The position numbers and the translations under genes are program-made. This document shows positions 13,104 through 24,033 of a stretch of DNA of 64,000 nt, in pieces. Position 1 is the first letter of the stretch. Every line of letters begins with the position of its first letter. Below the pieces are notes generated by a model. The model was given only the letters and a program-made list of their open reading frames with translations. It had not been told where the DNA came from and did no database searches. The DNA is from Morella rubra (taxonomy: Eukaryota; Streptophyta; Magnoliopsida; Fagales; Myricaceae): contig RXIC02000091.1 of assembly GCA_003952965.2 (NCBI GenBank), forward strand, positions 132,180-196,179, in the 5' to 3' direction.

Positions 13104-14725
13104 CTTGCGGTCTCTCTCATTAGGGCCGGAGACGGAGACGTTTGTTGGGCAATGTCTGAACCTCCCTAGTTTCAGGAGATCATAGGCGGGGCATTATTTT
13201 AGCATTTACTTGGAGATGGTTTGAGTAACTCGTTAGTCGTTACGACCCCAAGCAAGAACTCTCCTTGGCCATACAATGGCAACACACAACAGCAAATGGG
13301 AACCGACCCTCTCTTATAGTGATCAGCAACCCCTTAATTTCCCTTTCTAATGCTATATATTCCTATCTGTCTTGAATGGAGCATGGGATGGTGAATTCAA
13401 CCAACTCGTTACTGTAGAAAGCAAATTCAAATGCAAAGATCAGTTTAATAAAATTTTGGCGAAATCTTTTTCGATTTTTTTTTTTATAGAGAATTGTATT
13501 ATACCCTCATTTAGGTCAAATGAAAATTATAGTTACAAAAATAAACCACAAAAAATCAAACAACTAACTTAGAAAACAAAAGACAAAGAAAATACCATCC
13601 TAAAACATCTAATTACATTTATCTCAAATTAAATAATCCAACACGATTTTACACCTAACTTCCTTAAGTTTAAATACCTTAGTTAAATATCAGTAGCTTC
13701 AAACTTGCTAATAAATATGCAAGCTAATTTGCTCCCCACAAATCTCTTAATCTCCAAAATGTACAGGTGCTATTTCGAACCCAATCAACTACATTTACTA
13801 AATGGCTCATTTTGCTGTAAAAAGCAACATATTCAATTTCATTTTTTTTTTAAAAAAAAAACATGGTTAACCTACCTAAATAGGGAAGAGGTGAATCCGA
13901 GATAGGATTTTTAATTTTTCAAAAAACTTTTTTTATTCTTTCAAAAAAATTGAAAAGAACAAACGAAGAAAAAAAAAACTTGAATATGGTTATCCCACTA
14001 GGAGGTTTTTTTATGAGTATTTGGATTTAGGCCTTCAAGACTAATAGATACATCAACTCTTCGGCCTTATAGATTATTATAGTAGACTTTATACCCTGTT
14101 ACTTTGTATCTTTGTAATTCTCATTGTGTGAAATGAAATCCACTATTGTCTAGATTTTTATTTTTTATTTTTATCTCCATCGATTCTCCATTCTGAATAT
14201 ATAATTCGACCCAAAGGGGAAAAAAATAAATTGGAATACCATGAAACTACGTACCGTATCTCTGTAACATGGGGAAAGGGGACGTTTTTCACCGTTGCCT
14301 CAACAGCGTCAGTGGTGGTGTTATACAGTTTGGGCAAACAACTGTCACACGTACCATCTAAAAAACAGTAACGCTTCACCCGCTACCAGAAAAAGAACGA
14401 AAACGGCAAGTCGGGGGGAAAACTTCGTTCCGACTAATTTCCTACTCAAAACTCTTGAAAGTCGGATTCAAATCGAAGCCAATCGGGAGCTCTCCGATCA
14501 CCGTTACTTGTTTTATACGGCGCCGGTTACATTAACAGGTCAAATCCGTTAATCACATATACTACCCTCAGCTTTCAATATCCATTTTTTCTAGGGTTTT
14601 TGTTTTTCGAGATTCATAGCTTTTGCATTGAATACAGGTTCGGCTTCGGACGCCTAAGTGGGTCGTGGCTTTTTGGATCTGGGTTTGGTTGAGAAGGACT
14701 CAATTCGATTATGTCCGATTGAAAA
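13104..14725. other. Divergent intergenic region between GDSL and TNO1
   Basis: Contains the upstream regions of both genes. The middle part is AT-rich with poly-A/T runs near 13470, 13840 and 13970. From about 14280 composition rises in GC toward the TNO1 5' UTR. No gene is evident. Confidence 0.6.
14711..14722 (+). promoter_or_regulatory. Minimal upstream ORF (Met-Ser-Asp-stop) before TNO1
   Basis: ATG TCC GAT TGA ends three bases before the TNO1 start ATG TCT GAT. The uORF peptide equals the first three residues of the main protein, suggesting a duplicated start region. A ribosome that initiates here would terminate almost on top of the main ATG. Confidence 0.6.
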
Positions 14726-17700
14726 ATGTCTGATAATCAGAACTTGGAGCAGGTACTGGAAGGTCCTGGGACTGTGGTTGACAAACCTGAGGATTGGTTT
14801 CCAGAAGCCAAATCGGATCCTGCCGAAGCACTAGATTCGGAACAAAGTCATGCCAGCCTAGCCGAGGACTCAAATGGGCATGCAGCAGAACCCGAAGTTC
14901 CGCTTGAGCGCGGCGATTCCGATGACGTGGTTGAACCGGCTAACCAGGTAACTCAAGTTTGCAAAATTAGTATAAAGATGGAGGTTTTAGTCTCATTTAT
15001 GCTTAGGGAGACCTATTGCAGGCATCGTTATCGTCGCCGATCGATCGTGTCGGAAGCGATATTGGGGATGCAGGGAAAGAGGATATGTTTGTTGACTGCC
15101 CGGACGAGTTAGCTACTGCTACTGCTGATAATAAGATAGCAGTAGTGACAACAGGGATTGAAGAGAGTTCAGAGGAGAAGAATGGTGCGGATGAGAATGG
15201 AGGTCTAGAAATGAAAAATGGGACGCGGGTTAGTTATGTGGTGGACGATGAGCTGGATCACCTCCGAGCTAAGCTGGAGAAGATGTTGAGCGAGAAAGAA
15301 GGCATTGCTCGTGAATACCAGGTAAAAAAAAGCTTGTTTAGTAGTAGTAGAAGAAAGATTTCTTTGTTTTGATGGACTCAATGGTTAGTTTTAGTTTTGG
15401 TGTTTGATTGGACCTGTCGATGATGCAGGAAGAAAGACAGGCAATTGCTAAAGAAGTAGCTGAGCTCCATCACCACCTTAAGGCTCTGGCAAATAAGCAG
15501 CCGATGTTGGTCCTTGAGAAAGATAATCTGATGGGTGATACCCCTTTGCTTGAAATGGCGAAGGACTGCTCACAGCTTCTGAAAACTGCCTCGGAAGAAA
15601 GGCTAGATACTGAGACGGCAGTGAGAGAGCTTCTTGCCCTCCTTTATGCAAAGGAAAAAGAGATTGAAGATCTCAATGCCAGGGTTTCTGAGATTTCAGT
15701 ATCAAATGATGTTGTCGGATCTTATTGGAGCTCATTTCAGAACGAAAAGGACCGGCAGGTGGAGGATGTGGCAAACAGGATCTTAACTTCTCTAGCCTTG
15801 GTGGGTTATAAAGAAGAGCCCTTGGATGATTCTGGTTTAGGAAAGATAATTCAGCTTGAGAAGGGCACCTCTTTATTGATTGAGAAGTTTAACCACGTTC
15901 TTTCTGAAATAGATCAACTAGGGCAATGTTTGTCTGGTGCTGGGGCTGATCTTAGGTTGCAAGAGGAGTATGGGAATATTTGTGTTGCTGCCCGTGATCA
16001 GTTGCTTGAGCTAAAAAGCAAGGAAGTAAATTTGGTGGAAAAAGTACGACATCTGGAAGATGAAAATAGGAAATTCATGGTACAACTTGAGAAAGACAAG
16101 GAAATGGCTGAGATGGTGAATGCAGAACTTGCAAAAACAAAAATGGAACTTGAGCAGGAGAAGGTTAGGTGTGCTAATACCAAAGAGAAGCTTACTATGG
16201 CTGTGACAAAGGGAAAGGCCTTGGTACAACAGAGGGACTCCTTGAAGCAGTCTCTGGCTGAGAAAACAAGTGAGCTTGAGAAATGTGTACTTGAATTGGA
16301 AGAGAAGTCGAGTGCATTGGAGGCTGCTGAACTAAGTAAGGAGGAGTTGGTCAGAAGTGATAATTTGGTCGCATCTTTGCAGGAAACTCTGTTGCAAAGG
16401 AATGCCATTCTCGAGAAAGTGGAAGAAATTTTGTCAGAGAATGCTGTACCTGAGGAAATTGATTCGATGGATATTATAGAGAGATTTAGATGGCTTGTGG
16501 ATGACAGAAATCTTCTGAAAGATGTTTCAATGGAATTCCAAAACTTGAAAGATGCTTTTTTCTCTATGGATCTACCCGAAACGGTTTCCTCATCCAACTT
16601 GGAAGCTCGATTCAGTTACCTTAGGGAATCATTTTACCAGGCCAAGAATGAAAAAAATACTTTGCAGCATGAAATTGCTATAACCAGGGAAGCTGCTCGT
16701 AATGAGATTGACCGCTTAAGTGCCTCCCTTTCCACAGCCTTGCAGGAAAAGGATTCTCTTCAAACAGAGTTGGCTGATCTGATGTGTAAATGGGAAGAGA
16801 CTGTTGAAAGAGAACGTCTAGTTTCTTTGGAGAACGAACGCTTAAGCGCTTCACTTTTGGCAGAATTACAGGAAAAAGATGATATTCGGATTGAGTTGGC
16901 TGATCTTATGAGCAAATACGAAGAGATTGTTGAAAAAGAGCAGCGAGTTTCATTGGATAGAGATCAGACAATCAAAATTTTGCTGGAGATTTCTGGAACT
17001 GAAATGGAAAATGAAGAAGCGGTCTATCAGTCCTCTGACAATTCTGTGCTCATTCACAGATGCTTTGAGAAGATAAAAGAGCAGAGCAGTGCTTCTTCAG
17101 ATTCTTACCATGTTAATGCAAAAGTGTTTGAAACAATTCAATGTCTCTTGTATGTAAGGGATCAAGAGCTGATGCTGTTTGAGAAATTACTCGAAGAAGA
17201 GATGATGGTGAGATTAGAGGTTGATAAGCTGTCATGTGAGTTGAAGTCAATATCTGAAGAACTTGTAGCTTTGAAAGAGGAAAAGGGCTCTCTACTGAAG
17301 GATCTGGAAAGATCAGAAGAGAAGTCTGCCCTGCTGAGGGAGAGGTTATCCATGGCGGTTAAAAAAGGCAAGGGACTGGTTCAAGATCGGGAGAACTTGA
17401 AAAATCTTCTGGATGAAAATAACTCAGAAATCGAGAAGTTGAAGCTCAAGTTACAGCAGCAAGAATCTGCGGTTGCTGACTGCAGAGACCAGATCAAGAC
17501 ATTGTCGATTGATGTGGAGTGCATCCCAAAGTTGGAGGCTGATCTTGTTGCTATGAAAGATCAACGAGATCAACTTGAGCAATTCTTAGTGGAGAGAAAT
17601 AAGTTATTGCAGAGACTAGTTGAATCTATCGATGGCATTGTTCTTCCTGTTGAATCAGTTTTTGAAGACCCCATAGGAAAGGTGAACTTGCTCGCTGGGT

Positions 17701-20700
17701 ACGTTAATGAATGTCTGGATGCTAGGACACATGCAGAGCAAGAGCTGAGGAAGGTAGAAGAGGATGCTAGCACCCTGGCTAGTAAGTTAGAAGAAGCCAA
17801 AGGAAATGTGAAATCTCTGGAAGATGCATTGGCAGTTTTAGAGAACAATGTTTCTCAACTTGCTGAAGAAAAGAGGGAAATAGAAGTTGGTAAGACAAAT
17901 GTTGAACAAGAGTTGCAGAAAGCAATAGAAGAAGCTTGTTCCCACACTACGAAATTTGTGGAGGCTTGTGCAACTAGGAAGTCACTTGAAGAGGCTTTGT
18001 CACAGGCAGAAAATAAAATTTCTGTTTTTTTAAAAGAAAAAGAAGATGCTCGAGTAAGTAGAGATGCCGTAGAGATGGAACTAGATAAAGTAAAAGGGGA
18101 AGTTGCTATCCAGACCAGCAAACTAACAGAGGCCTACAAAACTATTAAGTCTCTTGAAGATTCACTATCTCAGGTAGAAACCAATGTTACTTTGCTGACT
18201 GAGCAAAACAATTATGCACAAGTGGACAGAACAAATTTAGAGAATGAGGTAAAGAAGCTGCAAGAGGAAGCTGGGTCCCAGGCTAACAAGCTGGCGGATG
18301 CATGTGCTACTATAAAATCAATGGAAGATGCGTTGTTGAAGGCAGAGAATGATATTTCAGTGCTTGTAAGTGAAAAGAAAAATGCTGAAGAGAAGGTCTT
18401 GTTACTCAATTCTAAGTTGGATGCAGCCCTGGAAGAGTTGGATGGAACCAGTGGCAGCTTAAAGAGCAGATCTGTAGAGCTCACTACGCATTTCAATGAT
18501 CTTCAAGGGATCTTGAAAGATGAGACTCTGCCTTCCAAAATGAAAGAATGTTTCGAGAAGAAATTTGAGGGGTTGAAAAATATGGACCTCGTACTTAAAA
18601 ACATAAGGGATCGTTTTGTAGACATGGACTTAGAAGAGCTGAAAAGTCACCATGTCATGGAGGTAAACTATCACTCGCAAACACACTCAAATTTTGTGTG
18701 GATCTCATAATTTATCTAGTCGAATTTCACATTTTTTTTCTTTAATCGATACCTCATCTGGTTGGATCTCAAATATGCATTGGGTTTGGAACTCACTACC
18801 TCCATCTCATTCTTAACGAGTGCAATGATTTTGATGTGCAAATCAGCCGTGATCTTTAAATTGGAGTTTTTAGCCTTGGTAAATCATGCTCAGTCGTAAT
18901 TAGGACTTTCTACGGTAGAAGAGTATATCAGTGGTTTGAAATTTGCACGCCCAAGATCACCTTATGTTTTTGAGAACAGATGACAGTTTCACAGTTTTTG
19001 GGTCTTCATTTGTTCTTGTTGATCACTCTTGTATTCTGGTTTGCTCCCTTTTCCTTAGAACCAAAAAAGAATTTAAAGCTTTTCTATTCCTCCTAGCTAA
19101 TGTTTTCCAGCTTTCTCTAATTTACTTGTTTCATTTATTCCAGGATAATTCACTTGGTACAAAACCTTTCTCAGATAGCATCTACAGCATTGCTGATGTT
19201 GGAATAGATAAGGGCTGGGTAAATGCAGCAGATGGTGAAGACAATTTTTCAATTTTTAGAAAGAGTATGGAAGGGTTCCAGTCAAGAGACAGAATTCTTG
19301 CGGATAAGTTGGAAGGTTTCTCATTGGTTGTAGATGAGTTTATTGCATCTTTATTGAGAAAATCAAAGGCAACAGAGGATGGGGTAATAGTTCTATTTGA
19401 GCACATTGAATCTTTGAAACAGAAAACAAGGAATCTAGAAATATCTAAACAGGAACAGGAGTCTACTATAAGGATGTTAAGAAATGATGTTACGACTTTA
19501 TTGTCTGTTTGTACTGATGCTACCAGAGAACTGCATTTTGACGTGAAGAACAACCTGCTGGAACTCAGCCATGTTCCTGAGCTTGAGAGATTGGACCATA
19601 GTTTGTTCCTGGAAATGAGAGAGAGTGAGGGAGATGCCACGGTAGCGCAGCAGCAAAGGCTTGATGGCGGCAAACATGTTGAAGCTGCAGACAAATTGCT
19701 TTTTGTTACTAGAAAAGTTCAAGCTCTGATTAAACAGTTTGAAAGCTCAAATAATATGGCGGCTGCTACAATTGAAGAATTGCTGGATAAGTTGAAAGAA
19801 AGCAGAAAAGATTTTGAAAAAGCTGTAGAAGAGAGGGATCAAAACCAAAATAGGGTTTCCAAACTGGAGACTGATGTAGAAGCATTACAAAATTCATGCA
19901 GCCAAATGAGGCATAAACTAATGGATTACCAAAACAAAGAGGGAGAGTTAAACAAAAGAGAGGAAGAAGTTTCCTCTTTATACAATTCTTTATTAGTGAA
20001 AGAACAAGGTAAACATCTTGCTAGGGAAACTGATTTTGTTTTGTCATTGGTTTCTGTCAATTTTTTTCTGACTTGTTTGTAATATTTGTTTGTTTCAGAG
20101 GCAGAAGACTCCCTCCTGTCAGCATCCCAAGTGATAACACTATTTGACAAAGTTAGAGATATTGATGTCCCAATTGCAGTCTCAAAACTAGGAGAAGTGG
20201 AGCCACATAATTCATCACATATAAAAAAGCTCTTTTATATTATTGATAGTGTTCCTGCATTGCAGCAACAAGTAAACTTATTATCTCAGGATAAAGATGA
20301 GCTAGAGTCAACCCTTACAACCCAGGTTCTTGAAATTGAGCATCTGAAGAGGGAAATTGAAAACCACAGTCAAGACAAACAAGACTCTGAAAAATTGAAG
20401 AAGGACCTGTCTGAGCTCACATTCGGATTGGAGAAAATTATAAGTACGTTTAGAAGTAGTGATTTAGTGGACCAAAAATTTACTGGAGTGAAGGGCCTTC
20501 TGTCAGTATTGGAAAAGCAGGTCGTATCCACGCTTTTGGAATCTGAAAATTCAAAATCAAAAGTTCAGGAGCTTGGCATAGAGTTGCTGGCAAGACAAAA
20601 GGCTGTAGATGAGTTGTCTACCAGAGTTAAGTTACTTGAAGATTCAATCCAAGGTAGTAGTTCTCAGCCTGAGATTGTTCAGGAAAGAAACATCTTTGAA

Positions 20701-22017
20701 GCACCACCATTGCCTACGGGATCAGAGATATCTGAAATTGAAGATGCGGTGAGTCTCTTATATGGATTTTCCTCGTAATTTTTTTCTTCAATGCATGCTG
20801 TTTTTGTTTCTTGTGAGGTCTGTACCATATAAACTTCCACGAAGAGATATTCAGCTTACTTTGTTGGTTTCGCTCTTCTTCTAGACATTCCAATTAGACA
20901 ATTTATTCCCGCTCGATTTTCTAAATGCATCTCAAAACTCAAGCCAGAGGCTAAATAAAGAAAAACATGTAGAACAGGCAAAGGATTTTGCAAATATCAG
21001 CGATGTTGCATGTATCCTATCCTTGTGGCTTTGCATCACTCAAAATATTTAAGAAATCTTTCTTATTTTAAACCCGATGAATATAACCTATAGAGATAGG
21101 GGGTGCCTAAATTATTTCTTATGATGGTTATGCAGGGCTCACTTGGACAGAATACAACATCTCTTGTTCCCCCAGCTGTCCAGGTGCGAACTCTGAGAAA
21201 AGGCTCAACTGACCACCTCTCAATCAACATTGATGGGGAATCTGAACGTTTGATCAGCAGTCAGGGAACTGATGAAGACAAAGGTCTGCCTCGCTCATTA
21301 TCTTATCGTATGGGAAAGTTTAATCGGCTTGGAAAACTTATGTCTTTTTGTTCTTCCCAGGTCATATATTCAAGGCTCTAAACACATCAGGTCTTATTCC
21401 GAAACAAGGGAAGTTGATAGCAGACCGAGTTGATGGAATTTGGTAATAAGCTATATCTCTCTGCTTAAGTCTGTTACTCAGAAAAGTGGGTGGGGGTCAA
21501 AATAAGGAAATTGAAACCCTTCTGCTGTTCTGGATGTTTAGTTACTTTTTCATAAAATCCATGTGTTACTCTCCAGAAAGAAATGGAAGGTGAACCCTAA
21601 CTATTGCTAAAAAAACTCAATAGTTGATCCATTTGGTAGCAGCACAACAATTGCTACATCACTCTTTTTCTTTCATTGAAACGAATTCAGTTAGATGAGA
21701 AAGATATAGCAGTTTTTGAAAAAAAAAAAAAGATATAGTAGTTGCAGTTGCATCTAGATCAGGACCTGACATCAAGTTTTTTTTTCCCCTTTTTCTAAGC
21801 AACGTCAAGATTCATTAATAGGATAGCCTCAAGGTGGAAACCTTTGGGTTACCAGATGACAGAAGTTGAACAGGGAGCTGGCACTAAGTTGTTTTTGCTA
21901 ATCTATGCATGCAGGGTCTCCGGTAGTCGAGTTTTGATGGGTCAGCCCCGAGCAAGGCTAGGCCTTATAGCTTATTCCCTCCTCTTGCACATATGGCTTT
22001 TGGCGACCATTTTGTAA
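14726..22017 (+). CDS. TNO1: TNO1-like trans-Golgi network coiled-coil protein, tail-anchored
   Basis: Eight exons (14726-14947, 15022-15321, 15429-18662, 19144-20008, 20099-20748, 21136-21283, 21361-21442, 21915-22017) join in frame to about 1867 aa; Arabidopsis TNO1 (At1g24460) is about 1730 aa. An acidic N-terminus contains the family signature EDMFVDCPDEL. It is followed by about 1500 residues of heptad-rich coiled coil made of K/E/L-rich repeats, with landmarks such as KEKLTMAVTKGKALVQQRD, LLYVRDQEL and RLSMAVKKGKGLVQDRENL. The conserved C-terminus is VRTLRKGSTDHLSINID, then GLIPKQGKLIADRVDGIWVSG, then a terminal hydrophobic span GLIAYSLLLHIWLLATIL. Known TNO1 binds the syntaxin SYP41 and acts in vacuolar trafficking and salt tolerance at the trans-Golgi network. 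The tail anchor implies most of the protein faces the cytosol as a tether. Confidence 0.95.
20885..21004 (+). other. Possible cassette exon in TNO1
   Basis: A 120-nt block (40 codons) is open in phase 0. It is preceded by ttcttctag and followed by gttgca. It would splice in frame between the exons ending at 20748 and starting at 21136. It encodes polar sequence starting TFQLDNLFPLDFLNASQNSS. The Arabidopsis protein, as I remember it, has no counterpart, so it may be skipped or simply intronic. Confidence 0.35.
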
Positions 22018-22700
22018 TAAGTCTGTGTTCGTCTATCCGCTGGACCACACACAACATTTATCCTCTGCATCTGCCAATTGTATCATAGGATAGTCATTTT
22101 TTCCCCCATTCTTTATAACCGTGGTTGGCGTGCCTGTATACATGGTTTCACTACCATAATGATTCTCTGTGATAATTTTTTAGGGTTCAGGGAATCTAAA
22201 GTCTTTCAGCTTGTAGAGAATGTGCTACATCAGTTGCTTGTTTTTGTCTCTGGAATATGGACAAGTGGGGTGAAGTACCGTAGATGGAGATGGAATCTAA
22301 GTGGTAACACGGCATTTATTGTAATTTTTCCTTTCCATTATTAGATATATTGGGTTAGCGGGATACTGGTGTTTTGGTTACCTTTCCTCTTCCCTTTTCT
22401 TTTTCCGGGGAAAATGATATCCTGAAACAACGAGATACTTGCACTTAAAATGTTGCAATTGGATAAAGAAAACGTTGCTCAAAAATTATATCCTCTCCAG
22501 CTAATATTTGACAATATTAACCATGCAGATTAAATAACCATTTTAATTAGTTTACATTTTCTGCAAGCTAACAGTTTAATTAATCGAGCTCGAGTAGTAT
22601 AAGTTCAAATTACTTGCGAAAGTAAAGCTCGACCTTGGTTTTAGTAGATGGGTTGAAATTAATTGGTGGTCAGTTGGTGCTGTGAATGAGCAATAGCTAT
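22018..22700. other. TNO1 3' flank
   Basis: 3' UTR and downstream sequence of TNO1. I see no gene; the open frame at 22078-22344 has no recognisable features. Confidence 0.6.
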
Positions 22701-23089
22701 TAGGGGTGTTCCAAACACCGGTCCGGTCCGATCTGGTTGGCCAAACCGAACATTCTGAGAGTCGATCATATCGGACTGGCCAAGGATCGGTTCATCTGGT
22801 CCGGTTTGAGCTGGTCTAATCTGGAATAGGGCCTTGTTTTAGGCTATGTTTTTTGTTCTTTTTTGGGGCTTTTTTGAACCTTTTTCTGGGCTTCTTTATA
22901 TTAGTTTTTTTTTTTTAAATGACTGGTTCGGACCGGTCTGGAGCAGTATATCCAATCCGGTATTGGTTTTTCTATGTGTAAAACCAAGACCGGACCAACC
23001 ATTCTAGTAAGCTATTTCCCATTGGTTTGGCCAAAATCGGTCCAGTTCGGCTAATTCAATCGGTCCGGCCAGTTTCTTGGACACCTCTA
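22701..23089. mobile_element. Non-autonomous hAT-type element (MITE), about 389 bp
   Basis: The ends are TAGGGGTGTTCCAA at the left and the near-complement TTGGACACCTCTA at the right. Flanks are 8-bp near-duplications, atagctat at 22693-22700 and gtagctat at 23090-23097. An 8-bp target duplication with YAGGG-type ends is characteristic of the hAT superfamily. The interior is filled with short GGTCCGGT/ACCGGACC motifs and no transposase. Confidence 0.75.
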
Positions 23090-23271
23090 GTAGCTATAAC
23101 TCAAACCGAATATTTTGCAATGAGAGTACTTGACCTATTGGACCTACTAGAGGTCCAGGAAAATCAAGGCATGCTTGCAAACTACTGGACCTATTAGTAC
23201 TTCAATGATCACATTCAGGGAAGGTTGTTAAACTGATTGTCCCCTCCCTTTCTGCTTAGGGAAAAAAAAAA

Positions 23272-23663
23272 TGAGGAAAATACACTTTTCCCCTACAAAC
23301 TACCGAGGTAGTGTCATATTACACCCCAAACTACCATCTTTAAGACATTGCACCCTCAAACTACAATGTTAGACACTTTGCTCCCTAAAGTACCAATTTT
23401 GATACATTAACAAACTACAAATATTAAACACTTGCACCTCCATTTGACAATAATATCCTTGAGAATTAATGAATTGACAGCAATATCTTCAATATATGCA
23501 AAATGGGTCAAGGGCATTATCGTCATTTTAGTCTGAAAATTTGATAAAGGGTGCAAAGTGTTAAAAATTGGTAGTTAGAGGGTGCAATGTGTAAAATTGG
23601 TAGTTTAAGGTGCAAAGTGCAAAATCTATGGTAGTTTTGTGGGTGAAAAGTGTATTTTCTCCC
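23272..23663. mobile_element. Long-inverted-repeat MITE, Mutator-like, about 392 bp
   Basis: The left end (gaggaaaatacacttttcccc...) and the right end (...ggtgaaaagtgtattttctccc) are inverted copies. Inside each arm are degenerate subrepeats of the type caaactac..ttgcaccct and their complements. It is flanked by A10-T on both sides, compatible with a 9-11-bp target duplication as in Mutator-like elements, but poly-A makes this ambiguous. No coding capacity. Confidence 0.65.
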
Positions 23664-24033
23664 AAAAAAAAAATAATAATAATAACAGCTGAATCCTCAG
23701 GATTCAATCCCGTCCATTCGTTCCAAATGCCGAATAAAGTGTAACGTATGGGTTATATGTATGTTACAGTATGTACGTTGACCCAAAAATTTCCAAAATT
23801 ATCCTCCAAACATTTGGGACCGTTTGTCTTTCCGGTTTCACGTCCCCAAAAAAACACGAAAAGCTGCACTCTTTGTAATTGAATCCTCAAAGAACCAGGT
23901 TCGGTCTCTCTGGTTTTCCACTTTTCCAGTTGCTTATTCTTCGTCTCTCTTTGTAATTGAAGAACTAAGTGGACTGTCGGAGGATATCAGAAATCTACGT
24001 GCACCCGGTTGGAATTCGAAGCTCTTATCTACG

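Noticed and set aside
15998..19694. Several minus-strand open frames of 69-199 residues rich in Ser and Phe
   Set aside because: They are antisense to the TNO1 coiled coil; Glu/Lys/Leu-rich coding DNA always yields Ser/Phe-rich antisense frames.
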